A DNA stretch of 34,547 nucleotides. Origin: a bacterium. GTDB lineage: Bacteria > Bacillota_I > Bacilli_A > RF39 > UBA660. Location of the stretch: the NCBI GenBank assembly GCA_019421005.1, contig JAHZGA010000008.1:1-34547 (forward strand). Direction: 5' to 3'. Below are positions 24,560-32,280 of the stretch, one piece after another. The position numbers and the translations under genes were made by a program. Within the stretch, counting starts at the first letter, position 1; each line of letters opens with the position of its first letter. The notes beneath the pieces are model-generated. The model did not search any database, was not told where the DNA came from, and saw only the letters and a program-made list of their open reading frames with translations.

Positions 24560-24728
24560 CGACAAAATTGTACTGTAATCTTTTTTACTTATATTACCTA
24601 TTACAATAGCTTTTATAACTATTATAGTTATCACACTTACAATTTTACATCCTTTACTGTTTGCTCTTTATCTTTGTTATTTTATCTTTGACACATTCTT
24701 TATTTTTTGCATTTACTAGGTTTAGATT

Positions 24729-26027
24729 TTAAGATTTTGAGATTGTTATAACTGGGCGCAGACCGAAGCTGTCAGCATTGTCAACACTGGACCTGTCAAG
24801 GTAACCACCGGCGTACACGCCCCAAGCGCGGCTAATCTTACCGTAATGAAGCGAAGATGTCCAATATCCGTGGGTTGGACAATTCATATCATCTGAACAC
24901 ATTGGTAAAATATCTTCAAACATATAACTTGGTAAAAGTACTGAACTATTGTTTTTTAAATAATTAATTACAGCCAAATAATATGCTTTTGTTGTACTAT
25001 AATCACTTCGATTTATATTTGCCTGAGCTTGCTGCATAGCTGTTTGAAAATCGTTTTCATAATTATTTATAAATTCTTCTTCACTTAAACTACTATAACT
25101 TGGTAACATTGCTTTTAATTCTTCAAATGTTATCATTCTTGCTGTGCTTTTAGCTTGTCCTGTCCAACTTGATACATCACTTGCTAATTGAGCATTTGCT
25201 GTTACTGGTCCATCTGCATTATTTCCACTTGTATTCCAAGCTACCATATTAGTTGTATTATGGTCTAATATTAAATTAACATTACTCCCACTTGAAGATA
25301 TCACATACCATTTCATACATCCTGTTTTATTTTCATTTTGACTATTACTTGCTGTATAATTGGAACAATCTTTTTCTTCAGTTTCTGGATTATAATATAC
25401 TACATCTCCTACATTGTAAGGTATTATTTCTTTTGTTATATCTGTATCTCCTACTTTATATTGTCCATATATTATTTGGCCGAATATATCACTTACTGAT
25501 ATATCATTTGTTGGTAGTTTACTCATATTATCTGACAAACTTATTTTTATGTAAGCTTTTTTAGTTTCTTTGGCTTTTAGTTCATCTCCTAGTTTTATTT
25601 CAGTATTATCTTGATATTTCATTTCAGCTACCAATCCATTTTTTACTGTTTCCTCATCAGTTGTTTTATTTGCCCCACTTCCTGTATAAGTAAACTTATT
25701 TTTATCTGGATTTGTTACACTTGTTACCTTGGCATCTATTGTTCCATCATTTACAATATCAAAGTTACATATTATATAATCTTTTGGTGCTTTTAATTTA
25801 CTATTACTTAATTCTATTGTTGTTTTATTTTTAATTTCAATATCTCCTGCTTCTGCATAGTTATATCCTGTACACCTTGCATTTTTAAAATTAATATTCC
25901 AACTATCTGCTGTTGCTCCTAATCTTGCTGAACCTGTAATATTTAAACTACTACTTAAGGCTGCATATCCTATTGATAACCCTAATATCATTACACTTAA
26001 TATTATTATCACTGTTTTTTTATTCAT
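24729..26027 (-). CDS. Secreted variable protein: SipW-type signal, C-terminal lectin-like domain
   Basis: 432 residues from ATG 26027 (GAAGGGA upstream; the frame extends to 26084 without an SD). MNKKTVIIILSVMILGLSIG then YAALSSSLNITGSA is a SipW-type signal peptide as in TasA-like proteins. Residues 28-195 form a beta-rich TasA-like region. A second domain begins near VGDVVYYNPETEEKDC and ends in GYWTSSLHYG and GLRPVITISKS, the pattern of FGE/C-type-lectin-like domains used as DGR targets. Residues 401-425 are the candidate variable repeat, with GC far above the rest of the gene. Likely exported and surface-displayed; ligand unknown. Preceded by the poly-G leader cassette. Confidence 0.8.
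   Translation of the reverse strand: MNKKTVIIILSVMILGLSIGYAALSSSLNITGSARLGATADSWNINFKNARCTGYNYAEAGDIEIKNKTTIELSNSKLKAPKDYIICNFDIVNDGTIDAKVTSVTNPDKNKFTYTGSGANKTTDEETVKNGLVAEMKYQDNTEIKLGDELKAKETKKAYIKISLSDNMSKLPTNDISVSDIFGQIIYGQYKVGDTDITKEIIPYNVGDVVYYNPETEEKDCSNYTASNSQNENKTGCMKWYVISSSGSNVNLILDHNTTNMVAWNTSGNNADGPVTANAQLASDVSSWTGQAKSTARMITFEELKAMLPSYSSLSEEEFINNYENDFQTAMQQAQANINRSDYSTTKAYYLAVINYLKNNSSVLLPSYMFEDILPMCSDDMNCPTHGYWTSSLHYGKISRAWGVYAGGYLDRSSVDNADSFGLRPVITISKS
24752..24827 (-). repeat. Candidate DGR variable repeat (VR)
   Basis: 76 bases encoding residues 401-425, from GCTTGG to CGCCCAG. About 55% GC over this and the preceding 40 bases by hand count, in a gene otherwise near 30%. Relative to the downstream template its first 11 codons differ mainly at template adenines. 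The GC-rich 3' end, CTGCGCCCAG, sits where the initiation-of-homing element of DGRs would be. Confidence 0.65.
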
Positions 26028-26144
26028 TTCTAAATCATTCCCTTCTTTTCTCAATAATAATATTTTTAACCACATAAAAGCCATAGTAAAAATTAATCTA
26101 CCATGACCTTATTAGATTTTATATTAGATAGTTTTATTTCAGAA

Positions 26145-26169
26145 TAAAGTATACTAGCAGTACACTTTA
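26145..26169. other. Inverted repeat next to the G tract
   Basis: TAAAGTATACT-AGC-AGTACACTTTA, 11-bp arms with one mismatch, directly abutting the homopolymer on the downstream side of the leader ORF. The leader stop falls inside it. It has no T run, so it is not a normal terminator. Confidence 0.6.
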
Positions 26170-26237
26170 CCCCCCCCCCACAGGTAACTATTAGTTAACT
26201 TTGTTTTATAATTATTTTCATTACTTAATTTAATCAT
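26154..26237 (-). CDS. Leader peptide ORF, copy B
   Basis: 27 codons with a perfect AGGAGG SD: MIKLSNENNYKTKLTNSYLW, three Gly from the G run, KVYC and stop. Length depends on the tract: 11 G would stop at once after the run, 9 G would extend it by about 20 codons to near 26095. No tract length fuses it to the variable protein, whose ATG lies 126 bases beyond the stop. Either translation through the downstream inverted repeat regulates the next gene, or this is a remnant expression cassette. Unknown peptide. Confidence 0.5.
   Translation of the reverse strand: MIKLSNENNYKTKLTNSYLWGGGKVYC
26170..26179. repeat. Homopolymer tract, 10 C (G on minus strand), copy B
   Basis: Ten consecutive C inside the leader ORF. 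Copy A has 11. Candidate slipped-strand site. Confidence 0.85.
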
Positions 26238-26300
26238 ATTAGTTACCTCCTATCTATCTTAATTCAATTATATATTTTTTTATTATAAATGTAAATACTT
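26181..26300 (-). repeat. Dispersed repeat, promoter-leader cassette copy B
   Basis: Matches 13-128 at about 95%. It contains the leader promoter, SD and ORF. AGGTAACTA (26182-26190) and TAGTTACCT (26240-26248) can pair in the mRNA and hide the SD, as in copy A. Confidence 0.85.
26267..26295 (-). promoter_or_regulatory. Promoter of leader copy B and the variable protein
   Basis: TTTACA, 17-base spacer, TATAAT on the minus strand. TGTAAAT (26290-26296) and ATTTACA (26310-26316) form the conserved inverted repeat over the -35 box. Confidence 0.75.
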
Positions 26301-26318
26301 TTTTAATTAATTTACACT

Positions 26319-27545
26319 TTACTTTTTAGTACCTAAATAATATTTTTTCTTACCTCTTTTAATAATTAAAACTTCATTTTCAATTAAATCATCATTACTA
26401 ATCAAATAATTTTCATCAGTAACCTTATTAGAATTAACACTAATTGAATTTGAATTTAATAATTCTCTTGCTTCTCTTTTACTTGAACAAATATTATTAT
26501 TAACTAAAATATCAATTATTTTTGAATTTATTTCAAAATTAAAATTTGGAACTTCTTTTAAAGCTTCCTTTATTTCATCGATTTTCAATTTAGAAAAATC
26601 GCCATTAAACAATGAAGCACTTATTCTACTTGCTTTTAAATATTCATCTTCTCCATGTAAGAAAGTAATAACTTCACGCGCTAAAGCATCCTGTGCCAAA
26701 CGTTTTTCTGGTTCTTTTTTATGATTTTTTTCAATTTCTTCAATCTCTTCTTTTGTTAAAAATGTTAATTTCTTTAAATAATCAATTACACATAAATCAT
26801 CAGAATTTATTAAATATTGATATAATTCATAACTAGAAGTTTTATTTTTATCTAGCCATAAAGCATTACCTTCAGTTTTACCAAATTTAACACCATTTGA
26901 ATCTAACACCAAAGGCATAGTCATACCAAATAATTCAACATCATTTTTTTTACGACTTAATTCAATTCCAGTTGTAATATTTCCCCATTGATCAGAACCT
27001 GCTACTTGTAATGTAACACCTTTATTTTCATTTAACCATACAAAATCCATTCCTTGTAAAATTGTATAAGCAAATTCACAAAATGTAATTCCAGATTCCA
27101 ATCTTCTATTAATTATATCTTTATTTAACATATAATTTACATTAATATATTTACCATAATCTCTTAAAAAATCAATAGTATTTATATCTTTAGTCCAATC
27201 ATAATTATTAACAACTTCAAATCCAAAAATTTCTTTTGCTTGTTTAGTTAAACCAACAACATTTTTATTAACTTCTTCTTTAGTTATCATTTTTCTTTCT
27301 TTAGTTGGTTTTGGGTCGCCTATTAATCCGGTAGCGCCTCCAATTAATAAAATAGGTTTATGTCCATATTTCGCTAAACGAGTTGCAATTAAAAAACTTG
27401 AAAAATGTCCTATATGCATGGAATCCGCAGTTGGATCTGTTCCTATATAAAAAGTTAATTTTTCCTCATTTAATTTTTTTTCTAATAAAGGACTGCTAAT
27501 ATCTTTAATAAGTCCTCTATATTTTAAATCTTCATATAATGTCAT
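26319..27545 (-). CDS. tyrS: Tyrosyl-tRNA synthetase
   Basis: Class I synthetase charging tRNA-Tyr, 408 residues. GTDPTADSMHIGHF gives the HIGH motif near residue 44, GSDQWGNITTG the tyrosine pocket near 185, and KFGKTEG the KMSKS-equivalent near 225. The C-terminal S4-like domain (about 345-405) binds the tRNA. SD GGAGAAG. Its ATG overlaps the deoC stop (TAATG), so it is expressed from the rbfA promoter; no T-box is seen, unusual for tyrS in Firmicutes. Confidence 0.97.
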   Translation of the reverse strand: MTLYEDLKYRGLIKDISSPLLEKKLNEEKLTFYIGTDPTADSMHIGHFSSFLIATRLAKYGHKPILLIGGATGLIGDPKPTKERKMITKEEVNKNVVGLTKQAKEIFGFEVVNNYDWTKDINTIDFLRDYGKYINVNYMLNKDIINRRLESGITFCEFAYTILQGMDFVWLNENKGVTLQVAGSDQWGNITTGIELSRKKNDVELFGMTMPLVLDSNGVKFGKTEGNALWLDKNKTSSYELYQYLINSDDLCVIDYLKKLTFLTKEEIEEIEKNHKKEPEKRLAQDALAREVITFLHGEDEYLKASRISASLFNGDFSKLKIDEIKEALKEVPNFNFEINSKIIDILVNNNICSSKREARELLNSNSISVNSNKVTDENYLISNDDLIENEVLIIKRGKKKYYLGTKK

Positions 27546-28192
27546 TATTCTTCTCCTCTCATTATTTCAACACCACTACTTGTTCCTATCCTAGTAACAC
27601 CCAATTTAATAAATTCATTGGCTTGTTCATAAGATTTAATTCCACCACTTGCTTTAACTTCTAATAAGTCATTTTTAACTTCATTAATAACTTCTATATC
27701 ATGAATACTTGCACCTCTTACTCCAAATCCAGTTGAAGTTTTAATAAAATTAACAAATGTTTCGTTACATATTTCAGTTATTTTTCTTATTTCATCATCA
27801 GTTAAATAACAAGTTTCAATTATAACTTTTAAAATTCTTCCTTCTAAAACTTCTCTTACACTTTCTATTTCTTCTTTAATATAGTCATAATCTTTATCTT
27901 TTAAAGCTCCTATATTAATAACCATATCAATTTCATCTGCACCATTTTCTATAGCTATTATAGCTTCATATTCTTTAGTACGTACATGAGATGCACCTAA
28001 AGGAAAACCTATAACTGTACAAATATCTACATTACTTTCTTTAAGTAAATCTTTAGCTAATTCAACATAACATGGATTTACACATACTGTTGCAAATTTA
28101 TATTTAATAGCTTCATCGCATAATTTTTTTATATCTTCTCTAGTTGCATCAGGTTTTAAATTAGTATGATCTATATATTTATTTAACTCCAT
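27545..28192 (-). CDS. deoC: Deoxyribose-phosphate aldolase
   Basis: Cleaves 2-deoxyribose 5-phosphate into acetaldehyde and glyceraldehyde 3-phosphate. 215 residues, TIM barrel. YIDHTNLKPDAT at the start, TVIGFPLGA near 60, the Schiff-base lysine in FIKTSTGFG near 150 and the second lysine in VKASGGIKSYEQA near 180. SD AGGAGG. Placement between rbfA and tyrS is unusual, as deoC usually sits with nucleoside catabolism genes. Confidence 0.97.
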   Translation of the reverse strand: MELNKYIDHTNLKPDATREDIKKLCDEAIKYKFATVCVNPCYVELAKDLLKESNVDICTVIGFPLGASHVRTKEYEAIIAIENGADEIDMVINIGALKDKDYDYIKEEIESVREVLEGRILKVIIETCYLTDDEIRKITEICNETFVNFIKTSTGFGVRGASIHDIEVINEVKNDLLEVKASGGIKSYEQANEFIKLGVTRIGTSSGVEIMRGEE

Positions 28193-28201
28193 AAACTCCT
28201 C

Positions 28202-28540
28202 CTAATCTTTATGTATTTTTTCAATTATTTCTTCAATACGTTTACCATTTTCAATAGAATTATCATAAACAAATTCTAATTCTGGAATATGTCTAAGGTC
28301 AATTCTTTCACTTAAACATTTTCTAATAAAGCCTTTTGCATTTTCTAAAGCCTTTAAAGTTATTTCTTTTTTAGTATCATCTAAAACTGTTATATACACT
28401 TTAGCAAAGCTTAAATCATTAGTTACATGACAATCAGTAACTGTTACAAATTTAATATGTTCATCTTTTATTTCTGTAGCTAAAATATAACTAATTTCTT
28501 TAACCATATTACTATTAATTCTTTCTAATTTTATACTCAT
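28202..28540 (-). CDS. rbfA: 30S ribosome-binding factor A
   Basis: Assembly factor that helps mature the 5' end of 16S rRNA. 112 residues, a single KH-like domain. SNMVKEISYILATEIKD near the start, FVTVTDCHVTNDLSFAKVYIT in the middle (quoted in part: TDCHVTNDLSFAKVY) and LRHIPELEFVYDNSIENG at the C-terminal half are diagnostic. SD AAGGTGA. First gene of rbfA-deoC-tyrS, with its own promoter. Confidence 0.95.
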   Translation of the reverse strand: MSIKLERINSNMVKEISYILATEIKDEHIKFVTVTDCHVTNDLSFAKVYITVLDDTKKEITLKALENAKGFIRKCLSERIDLRHIPELEFVYDNSIENGKRIEEIIEKIHKD

Positions 28541-28558
28541 TCTTCATCACCTTTTTTT

Positions 28559-28587
28559 ATTATACAGAAAATATAATTTTATTTCAA
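28559..28587 (-). promoter_or_regulatory. Promoter of rbfA-deoC-tyrS
   Basis: TTGAAA, 17-base spacer, TATAAT on the minus strand. Confidence 0.8.
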
Positions 28588-28680
28588 CTATTATTTAAAG
28601 AATGTATTTTTTTAATTCTAAACCATATACAATTTTATACATAGTAATATCATTTTTTTACATCTTATAGTACTATTTCT

Positions 28681-29463
28681 TTACTTCATCATCTTGAATG
28701 TATTACTAACTAAATCTTTAAAATTAATAACACTATTAACTTCTTCTTTTGTAAAATAGGCTAAATATTCTATATTTCCATTCCCACCTTTTACTGGAGA
28801 ATATGTGATATTTTTTAAATTGTAGTTTATCCTTTTAAATGATGTTACAACATTTTTTACTACATTTTCATGAACCTCTTTATCAAGTATTATTCCTTTA
28901 TATTTATCTGCAATAGCTTTTCCACATTCAAATTGTGGTTTAATTAGACATATTATTTCTTTTGCATTTATATTACTTAATTTATCTATTATTTTTGTTA
29001 CACTTATAAATGAAACATCTATTGTTATTAGGTCTACTTTTGATAAAATAGGATCATCAAATTTTCTTATATCAGTATTTTCAAATACATGTACCTTATT
29101 ATTATTTCTAATTCTTTCATCTAATTGGTTACTTCCTACATCAACACATATTACTTCTTTTATATTATTTTTAAGTGCGCAGTCAGTGAAACCTCCAGTA
29201 GATGAACCAATATCTAACATCGTTTTGTTAGTTAAATCTATCTTAAATTCAAATATTGCTTTTTCTAATTTTAAACCACCTCTAGAAACATATTTTAATA
29301 CTTCATGGTTAAGAGTTATTTTATCAGTTTCCTTTACATAAAAAGAAGGTTTTGTAATTATTTTATTATTCACTAAAATATTAGAAGCTTTTATTTCCAT
29401 CTGGGCTTTACTTCTTGTTTCACATATCTGCCTACTTACTAATTCAATATCTAGTCTTACCAT
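28681..29463 (-). CDS. tlyA: TlyA/YqxC family rRNA methyltransferase
   Basis: Putative 2'-O-methyltransferase of 16S/23S rRNA. 260 residues. N-terminal S4 RNA-binding domain (1-60, RLDIELVSRQICETRSKA, then YVSRGGLKLEKAI) and an FtsJ-like Rossmann domain with LDIGSSTGGFTDCAL near 85 for SAM binding, DLITIDVSFIS near 140 and LIKPQFE near 172. SD GAGGAAA. Usually found with xseA/xseB and argR, which are absent here. Confidence 0.93.
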   Translation of the reverse strand: MVRLDIELVSRQICETRSKAQMEIKASNILVNNKIITKPSFYVKETDKITLNHEVLKYVSRGGLKLEKAIFEFKIDLTNKTMLDIGSSTGGFTDCALKNNIKEVICVDVGSNQLDERIRNNNKVHVFENTDIRKFDDPILSKVDLITIDVSFISVTKIIDKLSNINAKEIICLIKPQFECGKAIADKYKGIILDKEVHENVVKNVVTSFKRINYNLKNITYSPVKGGNGNIEYLAYFTKEEVNSVINFKDLVSNTFKMMK

Positions 29464-29490
29464 TGCAACATTTCCTCGTATAATATATTT

Positions 29491-29545
29491 TGTAAGTATT
29501 TTTTACTTACAATTTATTATTCTTTCTAGTTAGTTTTTAACTAAC
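29491..29545 (-). promoter_or_regulatory. Two short palindromes upstream of tlyA
   Basis: TGTAAGTA / TACTTACA (29491-29511) and GTTAG / CTAAC arms (29529-29545). They may be an operator and a transcript-end hairpin. The tlyA promoter was not identified with confidence. Confidence 0.35.
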
Positions 29546-29549
29546 AAAA

Positions 29550-29847
29550 TTTATTTATTGGTTGAGATACTCTTGTGTTAAAATATTATTGAAATATTTT
29601 TGACTGAGATCTATTCATACATCTCTTGTAACCCTCTATGGTTTTTACTCTGAAAGACTGTTTCTCTTCTTATTAGTCATATCTCTTCTAACTCAGATGC
29701 TGTTTCTATTTTCTTATTAGTTCGCAGTATCCAAATCCCTAATAGAAAATATGTATTCTAATAACGGAGTTGTCGTAAGCTAGTAAGCTAGAGTTATCGT
29801 TGCCAATTATATTTCACAAAAATTTAATAAGAAAGGTGGTGATATCT
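29550..29847 (+). ncRNA. IS110 left-end noncoding region, possible bridge RNA remnant
   Basis: About 300 bases without an ORF before an IS110-type transposase start. It holds a GAGAT / ATCTC hairpin near 29606-29625, two copies of CTTATTAGT (near 29678 and 29722), and the direct repeat TAAGCTAG-TAAGCTAG near 29776. In IS110 elements such as IS621 the noncoding end upstream of the transposase encodes the bridge RNA. Its presence here is inference; the loops could not be assigned by eye. Confidence 0.4.
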
Positions 29848-30069
29848 ATGACTAATTCTTTGTTCATTGGTGTTGATGTTTCACTCCAATCAAATCAAAT
29901 TTGTGTTTTAAATTTTGATCAACATAAGTTCTTCAATTTGAAATTTCCTAATACTCCTGATGGCTGTGAAGATGCAATCAACAAAATCAAAAATATTTAT
30001 GATAAGTTTTATTTTGATAAAATTGTTGTTGTTTGTGAAGCTACTGGTATGTATTCTTTCAAATCCTAA
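29848..30069 (+). pseudogene. IS110-family transposase, 5' fragment
   Basis: Starts MTNSLFIGVDVSLQSN after the SD GGTGGTGAT. The D of GVDVS and the E of VVCEATGMYSF are the first two residues of the DEDD RuvC-like site of IS110 transposases. The frame stops at 30069 after 73 codons, where intact proteins run past 350, with no continuation in other frames. The rest, including the serine domain, was deleted. Confidence 0.85.
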
Positions 30070-30257
30070 TTTTTTTATCTTTTCATCAATATTAAATATT
30101 CCTCTTTACCTCATTATACCATTTCTTTTCTAAATATTTAAGATTAATATTATATATTTTGATTATTTACTCTACAATGGTTAGATATAATTTCATTATT
30201 TAATATAATGTTTTTAAATACTACATCATATAAATGAATTTTTTTCTAAATACATAT
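30070..30257. other. AT-rich gap without a gene
   Basis: About 190 bases, very AT-rich, no ORF, no clear promoter. Probably decay debris between the IS110 and reverse transcriptase remnants. Confidence 0.6.
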
Positions 30258-30286
30258 TAAAAAATACCAAATAATTTGGCATTTAA
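30258..30286 (-). terminator. Terminator after the reverse transcriptase fragment
   Basis: AAATGCCAAAT / ATTTGGTATTT stem with T run on the minus strand, immediately after the stop codon. Confidence 0.75.
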
Positions 30287-30669
30287 TATTTTATAGTTAT
30301 ACCCTCTTTTACTAGAGTATTATCTATTATTTTAACAAAATAAACTTTTATATTCTTTTCTTTTAAAGTATTATATATTAATCCTTTGGAACTGCCATAT
30401 TTTAAATGTCCTAAATAACTAGCTTTTACTTGTTCTAGTTTTTCCCCTTTTAAACTCTTCATCTTTCTTTTAAACTTCTTTTTTGTTTGAGTTGATACTT
30501 TCATTATTATTTTATTATTTTTTATATAATAATGATATCCTAAAAAATTAAAACCATTCTTACTACTTATTATACTTGTTTTACTATTTAGTTCTAATTC
30601 ATATTTTTTTATTAAAAATGTAAATACCTTTTTAATAAAAATCAGTATTTTTAATATAACCATTATCAC
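30283..30669 (-). pseudogene. Reverse transcriptase, C-terminal fragment (DGR or group II-like)
   Basis: About 128 codons. KKYELELNSKTSI, NGFNFLGYHYYIKN and KVSTQTKKKFKRKMK match the last palm motif and thumb region of bacterial group II/DGR-type reverse transcriptases, and ASYLGHLKYGSSKGL the C-terminal helix. The catalytic YxDD motif and everything upstream are missing: the frame begins at a GTG next to the ftsX terminator. So it is an inactive 3' remnant. DGR enzymes in Firmicutes look like this, but so do other reverse transcriptases. Confidence 0.75.
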
Positions 30670-30671
30670 TT

Positions 30672-30699
30672 TATAAAAAAAATGTCATTACGACATTTT
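30672..30699 (-). terminator. Terminator after ftsX
   Basis: AAATGTC / GACATTT stem with a short loop and eight T on the minus strand. Confidence 0.85.
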
Positions 30700-31597
30700 A
30701 TATTTTTAAGTATTTGCGCACAGCTCTATAACTACCAAACATACCAACTAAAATACCAATTCCTAATAGAGCAAGTGAAACTAAATAAATAAATGGTTGC
30801 GGTTGAATTAATTTAATAAATGGAGAAAATAATTGACCATTAAAATTATTATAAAGAGCATTATATCCATATATAGTTACACCTATTGGAATAATAGAAC
30901 CTAATATTCCTAAAAATAAACCTTCTAAAATAAATGGAATTTTTATATTAGTATTTGAAGCTCCTACCAAACGCATTATTTCTATTTCTCTTTTACGTGA
31001 GAATATAGTTATCTTAATTGTATTAGCAATTAAGAAAGCAGTTACTAATACAAGTGCGACTACAATACCAACTGTTATTTTTTTAACAGTATCAAATACA
31101 GATATAAGTTGTTCAACCATTCCTTCTCCATATTTAACAATTGTAACATTATCCATATTTTCAATTTTTTTAGCAACTTCACCTATTTTTTCAATATCAG
31201 TTACCTTTACTTGAAAAGTTGGTTGAAGAGGATTACTATCATCATCCCAATTAGACATTATATTATTAAAAGTTTCAGATGAATTTTTTATATCAGCTGT
31301 AACTTCAGCTTTTGACTGATAAGTAACAGAATCTATATATTTTAAACTATTAATGCTATCTTCTATAACATCAACTTCATCTTGTTTTATATCACTTTTC
31401 AAGAAAACAACAACAGTTACATCTTTTTCAACTAAATCAACAAAATTATTAACATTATATGATAGAATTATAGCTAAAGCCATAACAATTAAAGTTATTG
31501 TTATACATGAAATAGACGCTAGTGAAAGAGAGAAATTTCTAAATACACTTTTAAACGAGTCCCTAATGTTTCTACTTAAAATTCTAAATACTTTCAT
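30698..31597 (-). CDS. ftsX: Cell division ABC transporter permease FtsX
   Basis: Membrane partner of FtsE; it relays ATP hydrolysis to peptidoglycan hydrolases at the septum or wall. About 299 residues with four membrane segments (about 22-48, 165-190, 210-235, 262-285) and the large extracellular loop between the first two. IMRLVGASNTNIKIPFILEG is the conserved cytoplasmic loop. I chose ATG 31597 with SD AAAGGAA; it overlaps the ftsE stop by 14 bases, so translation is coupled. Confidence 0.95.
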   Translation of the reverse strand: MKVFRILSRNIRDSFKSVFRNFSLSLASISCITITLIVMALAIILSYNVNNFVDLVEKDVTVVVFLKSDIKQDEVDVIEDSINSLKYIDSVTYQSKAEVTADIKNSSETFNNIMSNWDDDSNPLQPTFQVKVTDIEKIGEVAKKIENMDNVTIVKYGEGMVEQLISVFDTVKKITVGIVVALVLVTAFLIANTIKITIFSRKREIEIMRLVGASNTNIKIPFILEGLFLGILGSIIPIGVTIYGYNALYNNFNGQLFSPFIKLIQPQPFIYLVSLALLGIGILVGMFGSYRAVRKYLKI

Positions 31598-32279
31598 TTT
31601 TATATGTTCCTTTCGCATAATCCTTTAAAACTCTTCCAGAATCTAACAAAATAACTCGTTTTTTAGCTCTTTCAACTAAAGCAGTGTCATGGGTTACCAT
31701 TATTATTGTTGTACCCAATTTATTAATACTATCTAAAACTTTCATTATCTCCCGGCTAGTTCCCTCATCTAAATTACCAGTTGGTTCATCACAAATAAGC
31801 AACTTTGGTCCATTTACAATAGCCCTGGCAATTGCAACTCTTTGTTGTTCTCCACCAGATAATTGCGTTGGATAATTTTTAGCTTTTCCTTTTAATCCAA
31901 CTAAATCTAAAACCTTTAAAACTTTAGAATGAATTTCATCTTTAGGCAAACCTAAAACTTCTAAAGCAAATGCTACATTCTCATAAACAGTTAATTTTTG
32001 AAGCAATTTAAAGTCTTGGAAAACAACACCTAATTTTCTTCTTAATTTATAAACTTTTCTATTTTTTAATTTTGCTACATTTAATCCTCCAACGATTATT
32101 TCACCTGAAGTTGGTTTTTCTTCACGATAAAGCATTTTCCCTAAAGTTGATTTTCCACAACCAGTTGGTCCAATAATAAAAATGAAATCACCTTTTTCAA
32201 TATTTAAACTAATACCTTGAACTGCTATAACACCATTTTTATATTGTTTTTTTACATTTCTTATTCTTATTAAATCCAT
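31584..32279 (-). CDS. ftsE: Cell division ATP-binding protein FtsE
   Basis: ABC ATPase that drives FtsX. 231 residues. Walker A GPTGCGKST at 37-45, LSGGEQQRVAIARA signature near 140, Walker B LLICDEPTGNLD near 162, and the H-loop MVTHD near 195. I chose ATG 32279, one base after the yitT stop, with SD AAAGG inside yitT. The longer frame to 32309 lies in yitT coding DNA. Confidence 0.96.
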   Translation of the reverse strand: MDLIRIRNVKKQYKNGVIAVQGISLNIEKGDFIFIIGPTGCGKSTLGKMLYREEKPTSGEIIVGGLNVAKLKNRKVYKLRRKLGVVFQDFKLLQKLTVYENVAFALEVLGLPKDEIHSKVLKVLDLVGLKGKAKNYPTQLSGGEQQRVAIARAIVNGPKLLICDEPTGNLDEGTSREIMKVLDSINKLGTTIIMVTHDTALVERAKKRVILLDSGRVLKDYAKGTYKNESI

Positions 32280-32280
32280 T

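Noticed and set aside
24350..24691. Plus-strand 113-codon ORF across the template region
   Set aside because: No SD, phenylalanine/tyrosine-rich composition typical of antisense to AT-rich DNA, and it runs through hairpins and the reverse of the TR.
25292..25796. Plus-strand ORFs opposite the variable protein gene
   Set aside because: They are shadows of the minus-strand reading frame: no SD and no recognisable motif.
26154..26237. Leader ORF as an in-frame N-terminal part of the variable protein at another G-tract length
   Set aside because: All three frames meet a stop before the ATG at 26027, so slippage cannot create a fusion; any control must be indirect.
29730..30070. CAAATCC-type direct repeats flanking the IS110 fragment as target duplications
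   Set aside because: The match is only 7-8 bases with differences, and one copy lies inside the element; IS110 elements do not usually make such duplications.
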